A DNA stretch of 64,000 nt. Source: Accumulibacter sp. (GTDB lineage Bacteria > Pseudomonadota > Gammaproteobacteria > Burkholderiales > Rhodocyclaceae). Below are positions 25,456 to 35,205 of this stretch, in pieces. The stretch's first letter is position 1. The number at the start of each line of letters is the position of its first letter. The DNA is taken from assembly GCF_023806625.1 (NCBI RefSeq), contig NZ_JAMTDX010000056.1, forward strand, positions 58,501-122,500. Reading direction: 5' to 3'. The position numbers and the translations under genes are program-made. The notes beneath the pieces were generated by a model. It ran no database searches. It was not told the origin of the DNA and worked only from the letters and a program-made list of their open reading frames with translations.

Positions 25456-25639
25456 GGCTCATTCCTCAGCAGGGGAGGGAAAACGACGCGGCGGGTCTCG
25501 CTGCGCTCGACCCGGCCCCCACACCCCAGCCCGTCCCGTGCCGGCGCTGCAGCGCGGGCCCGCTGGGGCGGCGCGGAGCAGTGCTCCGCGAAACCCCGCC
25601 TTCGTCCCCCACGTTGGGGGAGGGAGTGGACGGTAGGCA

Positions 25640-25805
25640 GCGCCGCGCGCAAGTTCCCGCGTGCGCGTGCGGCGCCGCTCGCCTCGCCTGCCGGCGGGCG
25701 GCGCGCCGACGCGCACGCGGCTCCGATCCCGCCAACGTGCCGTACCCAACCGCACTCCAACCCACGCGCCGCTCTCCCCTGCCGGGGCGGAGCGGGCGCG
25801 AATAC
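25640..25805. repeat. 3' flank repeat, copy B
   Basis: This is the counterpart of 13640-13814, downstream of variable protein 3. The order repeat, hairpin, variable-repeat end is the same in both places, so the duplication included the whole 3' part of the target gene. Confidence 0.85.
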
Positions 25806-25807
25806 TC

Positions 25808-25867
25808 CCTCCCCCCTGGCGGGGGAGGCTGGGACGGGAAAACTCCCTCCCCCCTTGTGGGGGAGGG
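25808..25867. repeat. Two tandem REP-like hairpins downstream of VR3
   Basis: The first hairpin (25808-25828) has an 8-bp stem cctccccc/gggggagg; the second (25845-25867) has a 9-bp stem ccctccccc/gggggaggg with loop ACAAG on the coding strand. The second lies 40 bases past the end of VR3, the same distance as at VR1. Confidence 0.75.
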
Positions 25868-25894
25868 TCGGGGTGGGGGGGCGGAAGGCAAGGG

Positions 25895-26692
25895 TCACGA
25901 AGCCATCCTCACGAGACGCAAACCCTGGAAGACGACGCGGCGGCCGGGGCCGCCCCAGTAGCGGTACGCCGCCCGGAAGCCGCCCGGGCCGCCGCCCCCC
26001 CAGCCGCCGCCGCGGAACACCCGGCCCGAGCCTCCCGCCGGCCCACCCGGGTCCTTCCGCGGCGACTCGCCGTAGTACTTCGCGTCGTACCAGTCCGCAC
26101 ACCATTCCCACACGTTCCCGGTCTGGTTGTACGTCCCGTAGCCCGACACCCCTCGCGGGTAACCCTGCACCGCACTCGTCGTCTCGTTGCGTCTGTTCCT
26201 GTCGTGCCGGCATCGGCTCGAGTCCCACTCGTTCCCCCACGGATACGCCAGGCCCAGCGGGCCCCGGCACGCCTTCTCCCATTGCGCCTCGCTCGCCAGA
26301 CCACACCCCGCCCAATTCGCGTAGGCGACCGCGTCGTCCCAACTGACGCAGACCACCGGGTGATCCGCCCTCTCCGCCGGGAAACGCCCGGCTTTCCACT
26401 CCGGTTCTCCGTAGTCAGCGTGCTCCGGCGCCCGGTGCCCCGTCGCCTGCACGAACTTCAGATACTGCGCATTCGTCACCGCATACACCCCGATCCAGTA
26501 CCCCGACAGCTCGACTCGGTGCCGCGGACGTTCGTCATCGCTCCCCTCGCCCGCCGCCGACCCCATCTCGAATTCGCCGCCCGGGACATACACCAGCACA
26601 CTGCCGTCCTTGGCATTCACCACCAGCGGGTGCTCGACCCGGAAACGGCCGGGGGAGAGTTGCCGCAGCATTCCGCCTCTGCTCTGTGACAT
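25895..26692 (-). CDS. DGR variable protein 3, FGE-sulfatase/C-type-lectin fold
   Basis: A 265-residue DGR target, nearly identical to variable protein 1 through the central region (HADYGEPEWKAGRFPAERAD) and to variable protein 2 in NRRNETTSAVQGYPRG. The N-terminus is MSQSRGGMLRQLSPGRFRVE; AGGAAGAG upstream of ATG 26692 fixes the start, while the open frame running up to 27037 crosses the template repeat and is not coding. The variable end contains RVFRGGGWGGGGPGGFRAAY and RYWGGPGRRVVFQGLRLVRM. No Cys pair of true FGEs and no signal peptide. It is the target closest to TR and the first target of the run. Confidence 0.92.
   Translation of the reverse strand: MSQSRGGMLRQLSPGRFRVEHPLVVNAKDGSVLVYVPGGEFEMGSAAGEGSDDERPRHRVELSGYWIGVYAVTNAQYLKFVQATGHRAPEHADYGEPEWKAGRFPAERADHPVVCVSWDDAVAYANWAGCGLASEAQWEKACRGPLGLAYPWGNEWDSSRCRHDRNRRNETTSAVQGYPRGVSGYGTYNQTGNVWEWCADWYDAKYYGESPRKDPGGPAGGSGRVFRGGGWGGGGPGGFRAAYRYWGGPGRRVVFQGLRLVRMAS
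25908..26034 (-). repeat. Variable repeat VR3 (DGR)
   Basis: A 127-base segment without indels against TR. It has 25 substitutions, all at template adenines, the highest number of the three targets. The 18-base end next to the stop codon is identical to TR. Confidence 0.95.
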
Positions 26693-26890
26693 GGCCTGCT
26701 CTTCCTTTCTGCCGCGAGGGCCTTGCGGCCCCCGATTGACTCGATGCGCCGGGATCGGGCGCGGCGGCGACGGCGGGCCCGCGTCAAACGGGCTTACTGG
26801 CCGCAACCGGCCCTCCGGTTTCGTTCCCGCACATGCGGGACACGGGGTACGACGGCTGGGACAGCTTCGTGCCCTTGCCTTGAACCTGTG

Positions 26891-27017
26891 CTCACGAGAC
26901 GCAAACCCTGGTTGTCGTTGCGGTTGCCGGGGTCGTTCCTGTTGCGGTTCGCCGCCCGGAAGTTGCCCGGGTCGTCGTTCCTCCAGCTGCCGCCGCGGTT
27001 CACCCGGTTCGAGCCTC
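26891..27017 (-). repeat. DGR template repeat (TR)
   Basis: A non-coding 127-base copy of the variable end. Read on the minus strand it would give NRGGSWRNDDPGNFRAANRN followed by RNDPGNRNDNQGLRLV: nearly every variable position is an adenine-rich codon (AAC, GAC, AGG). It lies between the helical-repeat gene and variable protein 3, on the same strand as the run, so the operon transcript can provide the template RNA. About 200 bases separate it from the downstream target start (26692) and contain no gene. Confidence 0.96.
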
Positions 27018-27066
27018 ATCGCCGTCGCCCCGGACACTGCCTATTGCTCAGGCGGCAAAATCGCCG

Positions 27067-28824
27067 CTAGAAATCCCCTTCCGGTGCGTCTTCGATCTCG
27101 ACTGCGCGCCGGTCGGTGGCTTCGCCGCTCTTCTCGACCGTGATGCCGCTGCTGACGAAGACGCCCTGCAAGGCGCAGAGGATTTCGAGCAGCGCCTGGC
27201 TGCGGACGGCGGCCGCGCCGCGCGCCTTGCCCAGGCGCTCGGTGTTCCTCGCGTAGTCTTCGGGAGTGCCCCCGATCGGCTCGTTGAGCAGCGTGCCATC
27301 GCCGGCACAGGCCGCAACCCAGAGTACGTGATCCTCCGCTTTCTCTGCGTACAGCGCGGTGTCGGCGAGACGGGCGATCAGCCGCTCGGGCCAGTGCTCG
27401 CTGCGCGCCGCGGCGCCGAGACGGGTGGCGTCGACGAGCCCGCGCTCGTGGCCGAGATAGAGTCCGCGCGCCCTGCGGAAGGGATCGGCGGCGTCGAGGT
27501 CGGCACGCAGTTCGGCATCGCCCGGTTTCTCCCGGCGCCACCAGTCGAAGATGTCGACCAGACCCTCGGGCAATTCCGGACCGGCTTCGACCTTGAAATC
27601 GCCAAGCCGGCGATACGCCGTCAGCGCACGCTCGACAGCAGCCCGCTGGCGCGGAGCGCTGGGTCGCGCGTTGCTGGCCGCCCAGCGCTCACAGAGGTCG
27701 AGTGCCTCGGCCAGGCGCAGCGACCGGGCGAGTTCGAAAAGGCCGTCTTCGTCGCCGACGCGCTTGAGGTTGTCGAGGCTGCTCGCGGCGTCGACGCCGC
27801 TGCCGCCGGTCAGGGCGCGGCGGTAGGCTTCCTTGAGGCGTCGATCGGGACTCGCCGCGACCGCTCGCGCCAGGCGCTCGCGGAAGGGTTCTGGCGCCAT
27901 CGCGAACGCCTGGACGACGAGCATGCCGTCTTCGTCGTCGAGCGCGGCGTAGCGCTCGAGCCGGCCGGTGACCAGCGCATGCAGCGCTTCCAGCGCCGGG
28001 CTGCCCGGCTGTCGCCCCTGCTCGGCGATCAGCTTTTCGAGATCGGCAGACTGGGAGCGGACCCAGGCACCGTAGATCGCGTCGTTGGTCGCTTCGTCGG
28101 CAACGGGCAGAGCACGCGCCAGGGCAGCGACTGCCGCTCGCACTTGCGGCGCCGCGTCCACCGTGGCGAAGCCCAGAACGTCTCGCGCGAATCTGCCATC
28201 GACCGCGTGCGACGGCGGCCAGCCCAGTCGGCCGAGCACCGCGGCGACCGGCGCCGTCGGCGAACGGGCCCAGGCGTCCCACAGCGCCCGCACCTTCTCC
28301 GCGTCGCGCTCCGCCGACAGCTGCAGCAACGCCTCCGAGAGATCCCTGGCGTTCGGATGGCCCTTCCCGAGAAACTCGGCAAGCACCAACGCGCCTTCGG
28401 TGTCGGGTGCGATGACCAGCGCCTTGAGCATCGGGGTGAAGCCGCTCACCGCCTGAAGGATTTCCGCTGGGGAGTCGGCGCGGGCGACAGCCAGTACCGC
28501 ACGCGCTGCGCTGGCATCGACCGCGTGCGACGGCGGCCAGCCCAGTCGGCCGAGCACCGCGGCGACCGGCGCCGTCGGCGAACGGGCCCAGGCGTCCCAC
28601 AGCGCCCGCACCTTGTCCGCGTCGCGCTCCGCCGAGAGCTGCAGCAACGCATGGGCAATGTGGTTCTGGTTCGGATGTCCGCCCTTGCCGAGTGCTTCGG
28701 CCAGCGCGACGGCGCCGGCCGGATCAGTCGATCCGGCAAGTTCCCTGAGCGCCGCACGGCGACGGAAGGTGCCGATCAGGAATGTCGTATCGTAAAGCCG
28801 GGCCTTCGCTTCGCTGAGGTTCAC
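27067..28824 (-). CDS. Uncharacterised alpha-helical (HEAT-like) repeat protein, first gene of the DGR run
   Basis: A 585-residue protein that I cannot assign to a named family. It is helical, rich in Ala, Leu, Arg and Glu, without signal peptide or membrane segment. Two tandem units of 106 residues share the core RALWDAWARSPTAPVAAVLG followed by RLGWPPSHAVD, suggesting HEAT/TPR-like solenoid units; weaker repeats follow (RLKEAYRRALTGG). The GTG at 28824 with GGGGGAG seven bases upstream is preferred: an ATG at 28884 would overlap the promoter -35 box. As promoter-proximal gene of the locus it may be a scaffold or sensor. The C-terminal 100 residues (EDHVLWVAACAGDGTLLN) are more conserved-looking. 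Confidence 0.7.
   Translation of the reverse strand: MNLSEAKARLYDTTFLIGTFRRRAALRELAGSTDPAGAVALAEALGKGGHPNQNHIAHALLQLSAERDADKVRALWDAWARSPTAPVAAVLGRLGWPPSHAVDASAARAVLAVARADSPAEILQAVSGFTPMLKALVIAPDTEGALVLAEFLGKGHPNARDLSEALLQLSAERDAEKVRALWDAWARSPTAPVAAVLGRLGWPPSHAVDGRFARDVLGFATVDAAPQVRAAVAALARALPVADEATNDAIYGAWVRSQSADLEKLIAEQGRQPGSPALEALHALVTGRLERYAALDDEDGMLVVQAFAMAPEPFRERLARAVAASPDRRLKEAYRRALTGGSGVDAASSLDNLKRVGDEDGLFELARSLRLAEALDLCERWAASNARPSAPRQRAAVERALTAYRRLGDFKVEAGPELPEGLVDIFDWWRREKPGDAELRADLDAADPFRRARGLYLGHERGLVDATRLGAAARSEHWPERLIARLADTALYAEKAEDHVLWVAACAGDGTLLNEPIGGTPEDYARNTERLGKARGAAAVRSQALLEILCALQGVFVSSGITVEKSGEATDRRAVEIEDAPEGDF
28197..28332. repeat. In-frame internal repeat, copy A (pairs with 28515-28650)
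   Basis: 136 bases match 28515-28650 with two differences; the offset of 318 bases is 106 codons. Sequence on either side is related but far more diverged, which points to local gene conversion or strong constraint within the repeat protein. Confidence 0.9.
28515..28650. repeat. In-frame internal repeat, copy B (pairs with 28197-28332)
   Basis: Second copy of the 136-base unit core inside the helical-repeat gene, N-terminal in the protein. Confidence 0.9.
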
Positions 28825-28855
28825 GAGTGGTCTCCCCCTTCTCCTGGATGGCGCA

Positions 28856-28884
28856 ATATTGTCATGGATGCGTCCATATGTCAA
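28856..28884 (-). promoter_or_regulatory. Promoter of the DGR-linked operon
   Basis: On the minus strand TTGACA (28884-28879), a perfect -35 box, is followed after 17 bases by CAATAT (28861-28856). The expected start of transcription is near 28849, giving a leader of about 25 bases to the GTG at 28824. It is the strongest promoter-like pair seen upstream of the run. Confidence 0.7.
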
Positions 28885-28908
28885 CAGATGTCAAAGCTTT
28901 GACGCATC
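28867..28908. promoter_or_regulatory. Operator-like palindromes at the DGR operon promoter
   Basis: gtcaaagctttgac (28890-28903) is a perfect 14-base palindrome immediately upstream of the -35 box. gatgcgtc (28867-28874) and its complement gacgcatc (28901-28908) flank the -35 box as an inverted repeat. Such symmetry at a promoter suggests binding of a dimeric regulator. Confidence 0.55.
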
Positions 28909-29558
28909 ACGCGCCCGGCTCGCCACCGTTTTCCCGGAGCCGCGGCTCCTGCCGGCGAGACGAACGGTTGGGCGAAGACGAGGCGCATGCGCTACCGATC
29001 GAGCCATCGGGCGCACGAACTGCGGTTGAAGGCGACGAGACCGCATGCGCGCAGGAGAACACGCGGCGATGCGCGTGGTGCGTTCCCTCCGTCTTCCGGA
29101 ACGGCCACCAGGAAGGCGTGCGCTGATCACGCAAAGCGGCCCCCCGCGCACGCCTGAGCCGCCAGCCCAGGCGTGCGGACGCGCAACCGGCCAGCGATCG
29201 GGAACGGCCGCGCCGCACGCTTCAAACCAGCGTTGCGCTGCCTGGCCGGCCTGCCCGGGCTACTCGGAGTACGATTCGACCGGCCAGCGCCGATGGTGCC
29301 CGAGGGCCATCCGGCGATCGGCAACCGCGGCCGGGACGCTGCCCACCCGGAACCCGTCGGCGGGAAGCCAGTCAGCGACCTTGGAAATCGGGCCCACGGC
29401 AAGCCGCACGGTCACGGGTACGCCTGCGGCGGGCAACACCCGGCGGCCCTGCGCAGCGACGCGCTGCGGCTCGGCCGGGCGACCGCTGAACGGCCAACCG
29501 GGCGCGGCGTCCGCCGGCCGCATGGGCAGCCGCTGCACGCCGCTTCGCCACCCGCCGA
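28909..29558. other. Intergenic stretch upstream of the DGR operon
   Basis: In these 650 bases I find no gene: the several overlapping open frames on both strands have no recognisable protein pattern. It separates the DGR operon promoter from the 3' end of the DUF3567 gene. Confidence 0.5.
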
Positions 29559-29798
29559 TCAATGCAGGACGATCGGTCGCGCGGCACCGGCGCAGTACTC
29601 GTCGAGCAGCGCATCGATCGAATCCTCGGTGCGCTCGCCGTCCGGGATCTCGTCGATCACCCGGCGCAGCTCGCGCGCGACGGCGCCCTGGACGAACAGG
29701 CTGCGCCGCCCGGCCTTGTCGAGCAGCTCGAATCCCTGCTGCACGGGATAGGCGACGATCGCGTAGTGGTCGCTGTTGTAGACGACGTTGATGAGCAT
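29559..29798 (-). CDS. DUF3567 family protein
   Basis: A 79-residue protein beginning MLINVVYNSDHYAIVAYPVQ, with GFELLDKAGRRSLFVQGAVA and a C-terminal RPIVLH. This is DUF3567, a small family I know from betaproteobacteria, of unknown function. It starts 15 bases after the end of clpB on the same strand and could be cotranscribed with it; GGAGGCTTGACCG upstream of ATG 29798 gives a good ribosome site. Confidence 0.85.
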   Translation of the reverse strand: MLINVVYNSDHYAIVAYPVQQGFELLDKAGRRSLFVQGAVARELRRVIDEIPDGERTEDSIDALLDEYCAGAARPIVLH

Positions 29799-29812
29799 CG
29801 GTCAAGCCTCCC

Positions 29813-32404
<2,592 letters not shown>

Positions 32405-32440
32405 GCTGCGCTCCTTGCATCAGTGAGTTCGATGCACGAA

Positions 32441-32468
32441 AGATGGGGACAGCGCGCGGCAGTTCAAT
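32441..32468 (-). promoter_or_regulatory. Sigma-32-type heat-shock promoter of clpB
   Basis: On the minus strand ATTGAAC (32468-32462) is followed after 13 bases by CCCCATCT (32448-32441), very near the sigma-32 consensus CTTGAAA / CCCCATnT. It lies 37 bases before the clpB start. Confidence 0.75.
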
Positions 32469-32512
32469 GTTCGCCAGCGCCGACAGGGCAGAGAACCCGG
32501 CCGTTCGGAAGT

Positions 32513-33931
32513 TCAGGCGCTGCCCGGCGAATCGGTCGCTTCGCGAAGCGAGACCGTGAACCGCGTCAGCCTGTCGTCCGACGAGACGCTGATCTCGCCA
32601 CCGTGCGCGCGAACGATCGAGCGCGCGATCGCCAGGCCGAGGCCGGAGCCTTCGCTGGTCCGATGGCGCGCGCCGTCGACACGATAGAATCGGTCGAAGA
32701 GCCGCGGCAGATGCTCCGCCGGGATCGCCGCCCCGGTATTGTCGATCGACACTTCGACCTTGCCGTGTGCGTCGCCGCCGATGTTCACGGCGACCCGCCC
32801 GCCGACCTGCGCGTGCCGGATGGCATTCGAGAGCAGGTTGCCGAGTGCCCGGCGGAGCATCAGCCGGTCTCCGGAAACGGTTCCGCGGCCGGCCAGCGAC
32901 AGGCGCAGCCGTTTCTCTTCGGCGACGATGCCGAAGTAGTCGAGCAGCTCACCGGCCTCGGCGCGCAGATCGACCGGTTCGGGATGGGCGATCGTCCGGT
33001 CGTGATCGGTCCGCGCGAGAAAGAGCATGTCGGAGGTCATTCGCGAGAGGCGCTCGAACTCCTCGGCGTTCGACGCGAGGACCTCGCGGTACTCGTCGGC
33101 CGAACGCGCCCGCGCAAGCGTCACCTGAGTCTGGGTGAGCAGGTTGCAGAGCGGCGTGCGCAGTTCATGGGCGAGATCCGAGGAGAAGTTCGCCAGCCGC
33201 TCGAACGACTGCTCGAGCCGCGACAGCATCTCGTTGAGCTCTCCGGCGAGGTCCGCCAGTTCGCGCGGGATCGCCTCGGCCGGCAGGCGCGAATGCAGAC
33301 GGTTGGCGGTGATTTCGGCGGCCTGCCGGCGGATCGCCTGCAACGGCGACAGGCCGCGGCGCACGGCGAACCAGCCGAGCAGACCCATGGCCATCGTCGC
33401 CGACCCGATGAACGCCCACAGGGTCCGCCGGAACGCGCTCATGAAGTGCTCGTGATGGGCGATGTCGAGTGCGATCGCCACCGTGTACCCGGGCAGCCGA
33501 TCGCCCCCCGGAGCCGCCGTTCCGGCAATCGCGCGCCGCACGGTGCCGTCGTCGGCCACCCATTTCAGCGGTCGCTGGCGTTGGCCTGCGGCCGCGCTCT
33601 GCCAAAGGGCGGCCGGGAAGACCGTCCGGTCGCTTGCGTAGAGCACTCGCCCGTTCCGGTCGGCGATCGACAGCGAAAGCCCGTCGTAGCCGGCGAAGGC
33701 TTCGCCGAGTTGCCGCGCCAGGGCCGCGTCGGGCAGTCGGCCGGTGGCCCGCTCGAGCGCTTCGCGGACGATCAGCATCCGGCCCTCGAGGACCTCGATG
33801 TCCTGCTCGACGAAATGCTCCTCGACCGAGCGGCCGATCAGGATGCCGAGCAGGAACAGGACCAGCGCCGAGGCGAGGGCGAAGAGCAGCGTCAGTCGCC
33901 AGGTCAGCGATCGGCTGCGCGTGCTCGTCAA
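32513..33931 (-). CDS. cusS: CusS-like heavy-metal sensor histidine kinase
   Basis: A 472-residue membrane kinase. Transmembrane segment 1 is near residues 10-32 ([20 protein letters not shown]), a periplasmic sensor domain of about 140 residues follows, and segment 2 is [19 protein letters not shown], then HAMP. The H-box is [16 protein letters not shown], the N-box [10 protein letters not shown], and the G-box [14 protein letters not shown]. The start is TTG 33931, overlapping the stop of the response-regulator gene, as no ATG or GTG lies before the first membrane segment; GAGG stands eight bases upstream. With its partner it probably senses periplasmic copper or silver. Confidence 0.9.
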   Translation of the reverse strand: MTSTRSRSLTWRLTLLFALASALVLFLLGILIGRSVEEHFVEQDIEVLEGRMLIVREALERATGRLPDAALARQLGEAFAGYDGLSLSIADRNGRVLYASDRTVFPAALWQSAAAGQRQRPLKWVADDGTVRRAIAGTAAPGGDRLPGYTVAIALDIAHHEHFMSAFRRTLWAFIGSATMAMGLLGWFAVRRGLSPLQAIRRQAAEITANRLHSRLPAEAIPRELADLAGELNEMLSRLEQSFERLANFSSDLAHELRTPLCNLLTQTQVTLARARSADEYREVLASNAEEFERLSRMTSDMLFLARTDHDRTIAHPEPVDLRAEAGELLDYFGIVAEEKRLRLSLAGRGTVSGDRLMLRRALGNLLSNAIRHAQVGGRVAVNIGGDAHGKVEVSIDNTGAAIPAEHLPRLFDRFYRVDGARHRTSEGSGLGLAIARSIVRAHGGEISVSSDDRLTRFTVSLREATDSPGSA

Positions 33932-34605
33932 TCGGCGACCTCGAGCACGTAGCCCATGCCGCGCACGGTGCGGATCAGACGGGGCGCGAATCCTTCGTCG
34001 ACCTTGAGGCGCAGGCGCCTGATCGCCACCTCGACGACGTTGGTGTCGCTGTCGAAGTTCATGTCCCAGACCTGCGAAGCGATCAGCGAGCGCGGCAGGA
34101 CCTCGCCCTGATGCCGCAGGAGCAGTTCGAGCAGGGCGAACTCCCTGGCCGTCAGGTCGAGCCGTTTGCCGGCGCGATGCACCCGCCGACGCAACAGGTC
34201 GAGTTCGAGATCGGCCGCGCACAGGACCACCGGTTCCCTGCTCCGCCTGCCACGACGCAGCAGCGTCCGCACACGGGCGAGCAGTTCGGAAAAGGCGAAC
34301 GGCTTGACGAGGTAGTCGTCGGCCCCGAGTTCGAGACCCCTGACGCGATCCTCGACGTGGTCGCGGGCGGTCAGGAACATCACCGGCATTTCCCTGCCGG
34401 CGTGACGGATTCGCTGCAGCAGTTGCCAGCCGTCGATTCCGGGCAGCATGACGTCGACGATGGCCAGGTCGTAGGCTTCGGTCAGCGCGAGGTGCAGCCC
34501 GTCGACACCGTTGCCCGCCAGGTCGACGACGAAACCCGCCTCGACGAGCCCCTGTTTCAGGTAGCTGCCGGTCTTCGCCTCGTCTTCAACGATCAGGATC
34601 TTCAT
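33928..34605 (-). CDS. cusR: CusR-like response regulator (OmpR family)
   Basis: A 225-residue two-domain regulator. The receiver domain has the acidic pair EDE (7-9), phosphoacceptor Asp in [15 protein letters not shown], and the conserved Lys in [16 protein letters not shown]. The C-terminal winged helix ends [12 protein letters not shown]. It is the family of CusR/CopR/IrlR. The gene is divergent from cusF-cusC-cusB-cusA with a palindrome between them, and its stop overlaps the cusS start by three bases. Expected role: activation of the efflux operon by Cu(I)/Ag(I). Confidence 0.92.
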   Translation of the reverse strand: MKILIVEDEAKTGSYLKQGLVEAGFVVDLAGNGVDGLHLALTEAYDLAIVDVMLPGIDGWQLLQRIRHAGREMPVMFLTARDHVEDRVRGLELGADDYLVKPFAFSELLARVRTLLRRGRRSREPVVLCAADLELDLLRRRVHRAGKRLDLTAREFALLELLLRHQGEVLPRSLIASQVWDMNFDSDTNVVEVAIRRLRLKVDEGFAPRLIRTVRGMGYVLEVAD

Positions 34606-34672
34606 CGCTCTTCCCGGCTGTCGTCGACGGGTCCCGGCGACTTCCCGGCCGACCCGGTCGACTGTTCGCGAA

Positions 34673-34690
34673 GATTACAGAAAAGTAATC
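34673..34690. promoter_or_regulatory. Operator-like inverted repeat for CusR/CopR-type regulator
   Basis: gattac (34673-34678) and gtaatc (34685-34690) form an inverted repeat with a 6-base spacer between the divergent cusR and cusF genes. Spacing and AT-rich half sites resemble boxes of heavy-metal response regulators. Confidence 0.6.
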
Positions 34691-34869
34691 GGCGGGTCAG
34701 CTTCCCGTAGGCTTTCGCGCCAGATACTCCCGGCTGCCACGCCCGACGGAAGCCTTGCGGCGAGCAGCCGGCACTGGCCGTCCGCCGTTTCGCTGCGCCG
34801 CGCGCCCGGCTTGCGGGCGACGAGCAGCGCCTTCACCCGGAACCGGCGCTGGCCATCAGGAGAGAACCG

Positions 34870-35205
34870 ATGAACAGGATGATCGTCACCTTGCTGCTGG
34901 GCTGCGTCGCGCTGCTCGCCGCCACACCGCTGCTGGCGACGAGCGATCATTCGGCTCAGCGCGGCAGCGCGGCGACGGGCTCTCTGGTCGACGGCGAGGT
35001 CAGGAAGGTCGACAAGGCCGCCGGCAAGGTGACCATCGCGCACGGCCCGCTGCCGAACCTGAACATGCCGGCGATGACCATGGCCTTCAGGGTGAGCAAC
35101 GCTGCGTGGCTCGAGCAACTGAAGGCCGGCGACCGAATCCGCTTCGCCGCCGAAGACGTCAATGGGGTGCTGACCGTCGTCCGCTGGCAACCTTCCCCCC
35201 GGTGA
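34870..35205 (+). CDS. cusF: CusF-like periplasmic copper/silver-binding protein
   Basis: A 111-residue protein with a signal peptide (residues 1 to about 23, LLLGCVALLAATPLLA) and the small CusF barrel. Metal ligands can be read in IAHGPLPNLNMPAMTMAF: His58, Met69 and Met71 match the E. coli CusF His and two Met ligands, whereas the Trp that stacks on the metal is Met66 here. It delivers Cu(I)/Ag(I) to the CusCBA pump. GGAGAG precedes ATG 34870. Its stop overlaps the start of the outer-membrane gene. Confidence 0.88.
   Translation: MNRMIVTLLLGCVALLAATPLLATSDHSAQRGSAATGSLVDGEVRKVDKAAGKVTIAHGPLPNLNMPAMTMAFRVSNAAWLEQLKAGDRIRFAAEDVNGVLTVVRWQPSPR

Larger units (their letters stand above)
25456..25894. 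other. Repeat-rich spacer between variable protein 3 and the HRDC gene
   Basis: No gene is recognisable in 440 bases. The spacer holds three hairpins of the REP-like type (25605-25621, 25808-25828, 25845-25867), a near-perfect palindrome gcggagcagtgctccgc at 25574-25590, and repeat copy B (25640-25805). Confidence 0.7.

Noticed and set aside
24950-25870. CRISPR-like array from the recurring GC-rich repeats
   Set aside because: Copies are few, unevenly spaced and differ in length; there are no spacers of constant size and no cas genes.
13868-26692. Calling the three lectin-fold proteins true formylglycine-generating enzymes (sulfatase activators)
   Set aside because: The catalytic Cys pair near the C-terminus is missing and that region is the hypervariable DGR repeat; no sulfatase gene is nearby.
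26693-27037. N-terminal extension of variable protein 3 across the TR
   Set aside because: The extra 115 residues translate the template repeat and spacer; a good ribosome site and family N-terminus are at 26692.
28825-28884. ATG at 28884 as start of the helical-repeat protein
   Set aside because: It would lie in the -35 box of the promoter; GTG 28824 has a strong ribosome site and lies downstream of the expected transcription start.
28909-29558. Several overlapping frames upstream of the DGR operon as genes
   Set aside because: All are Arg/Pro/Ala-rich, overlap on both strands and match nothing I know.
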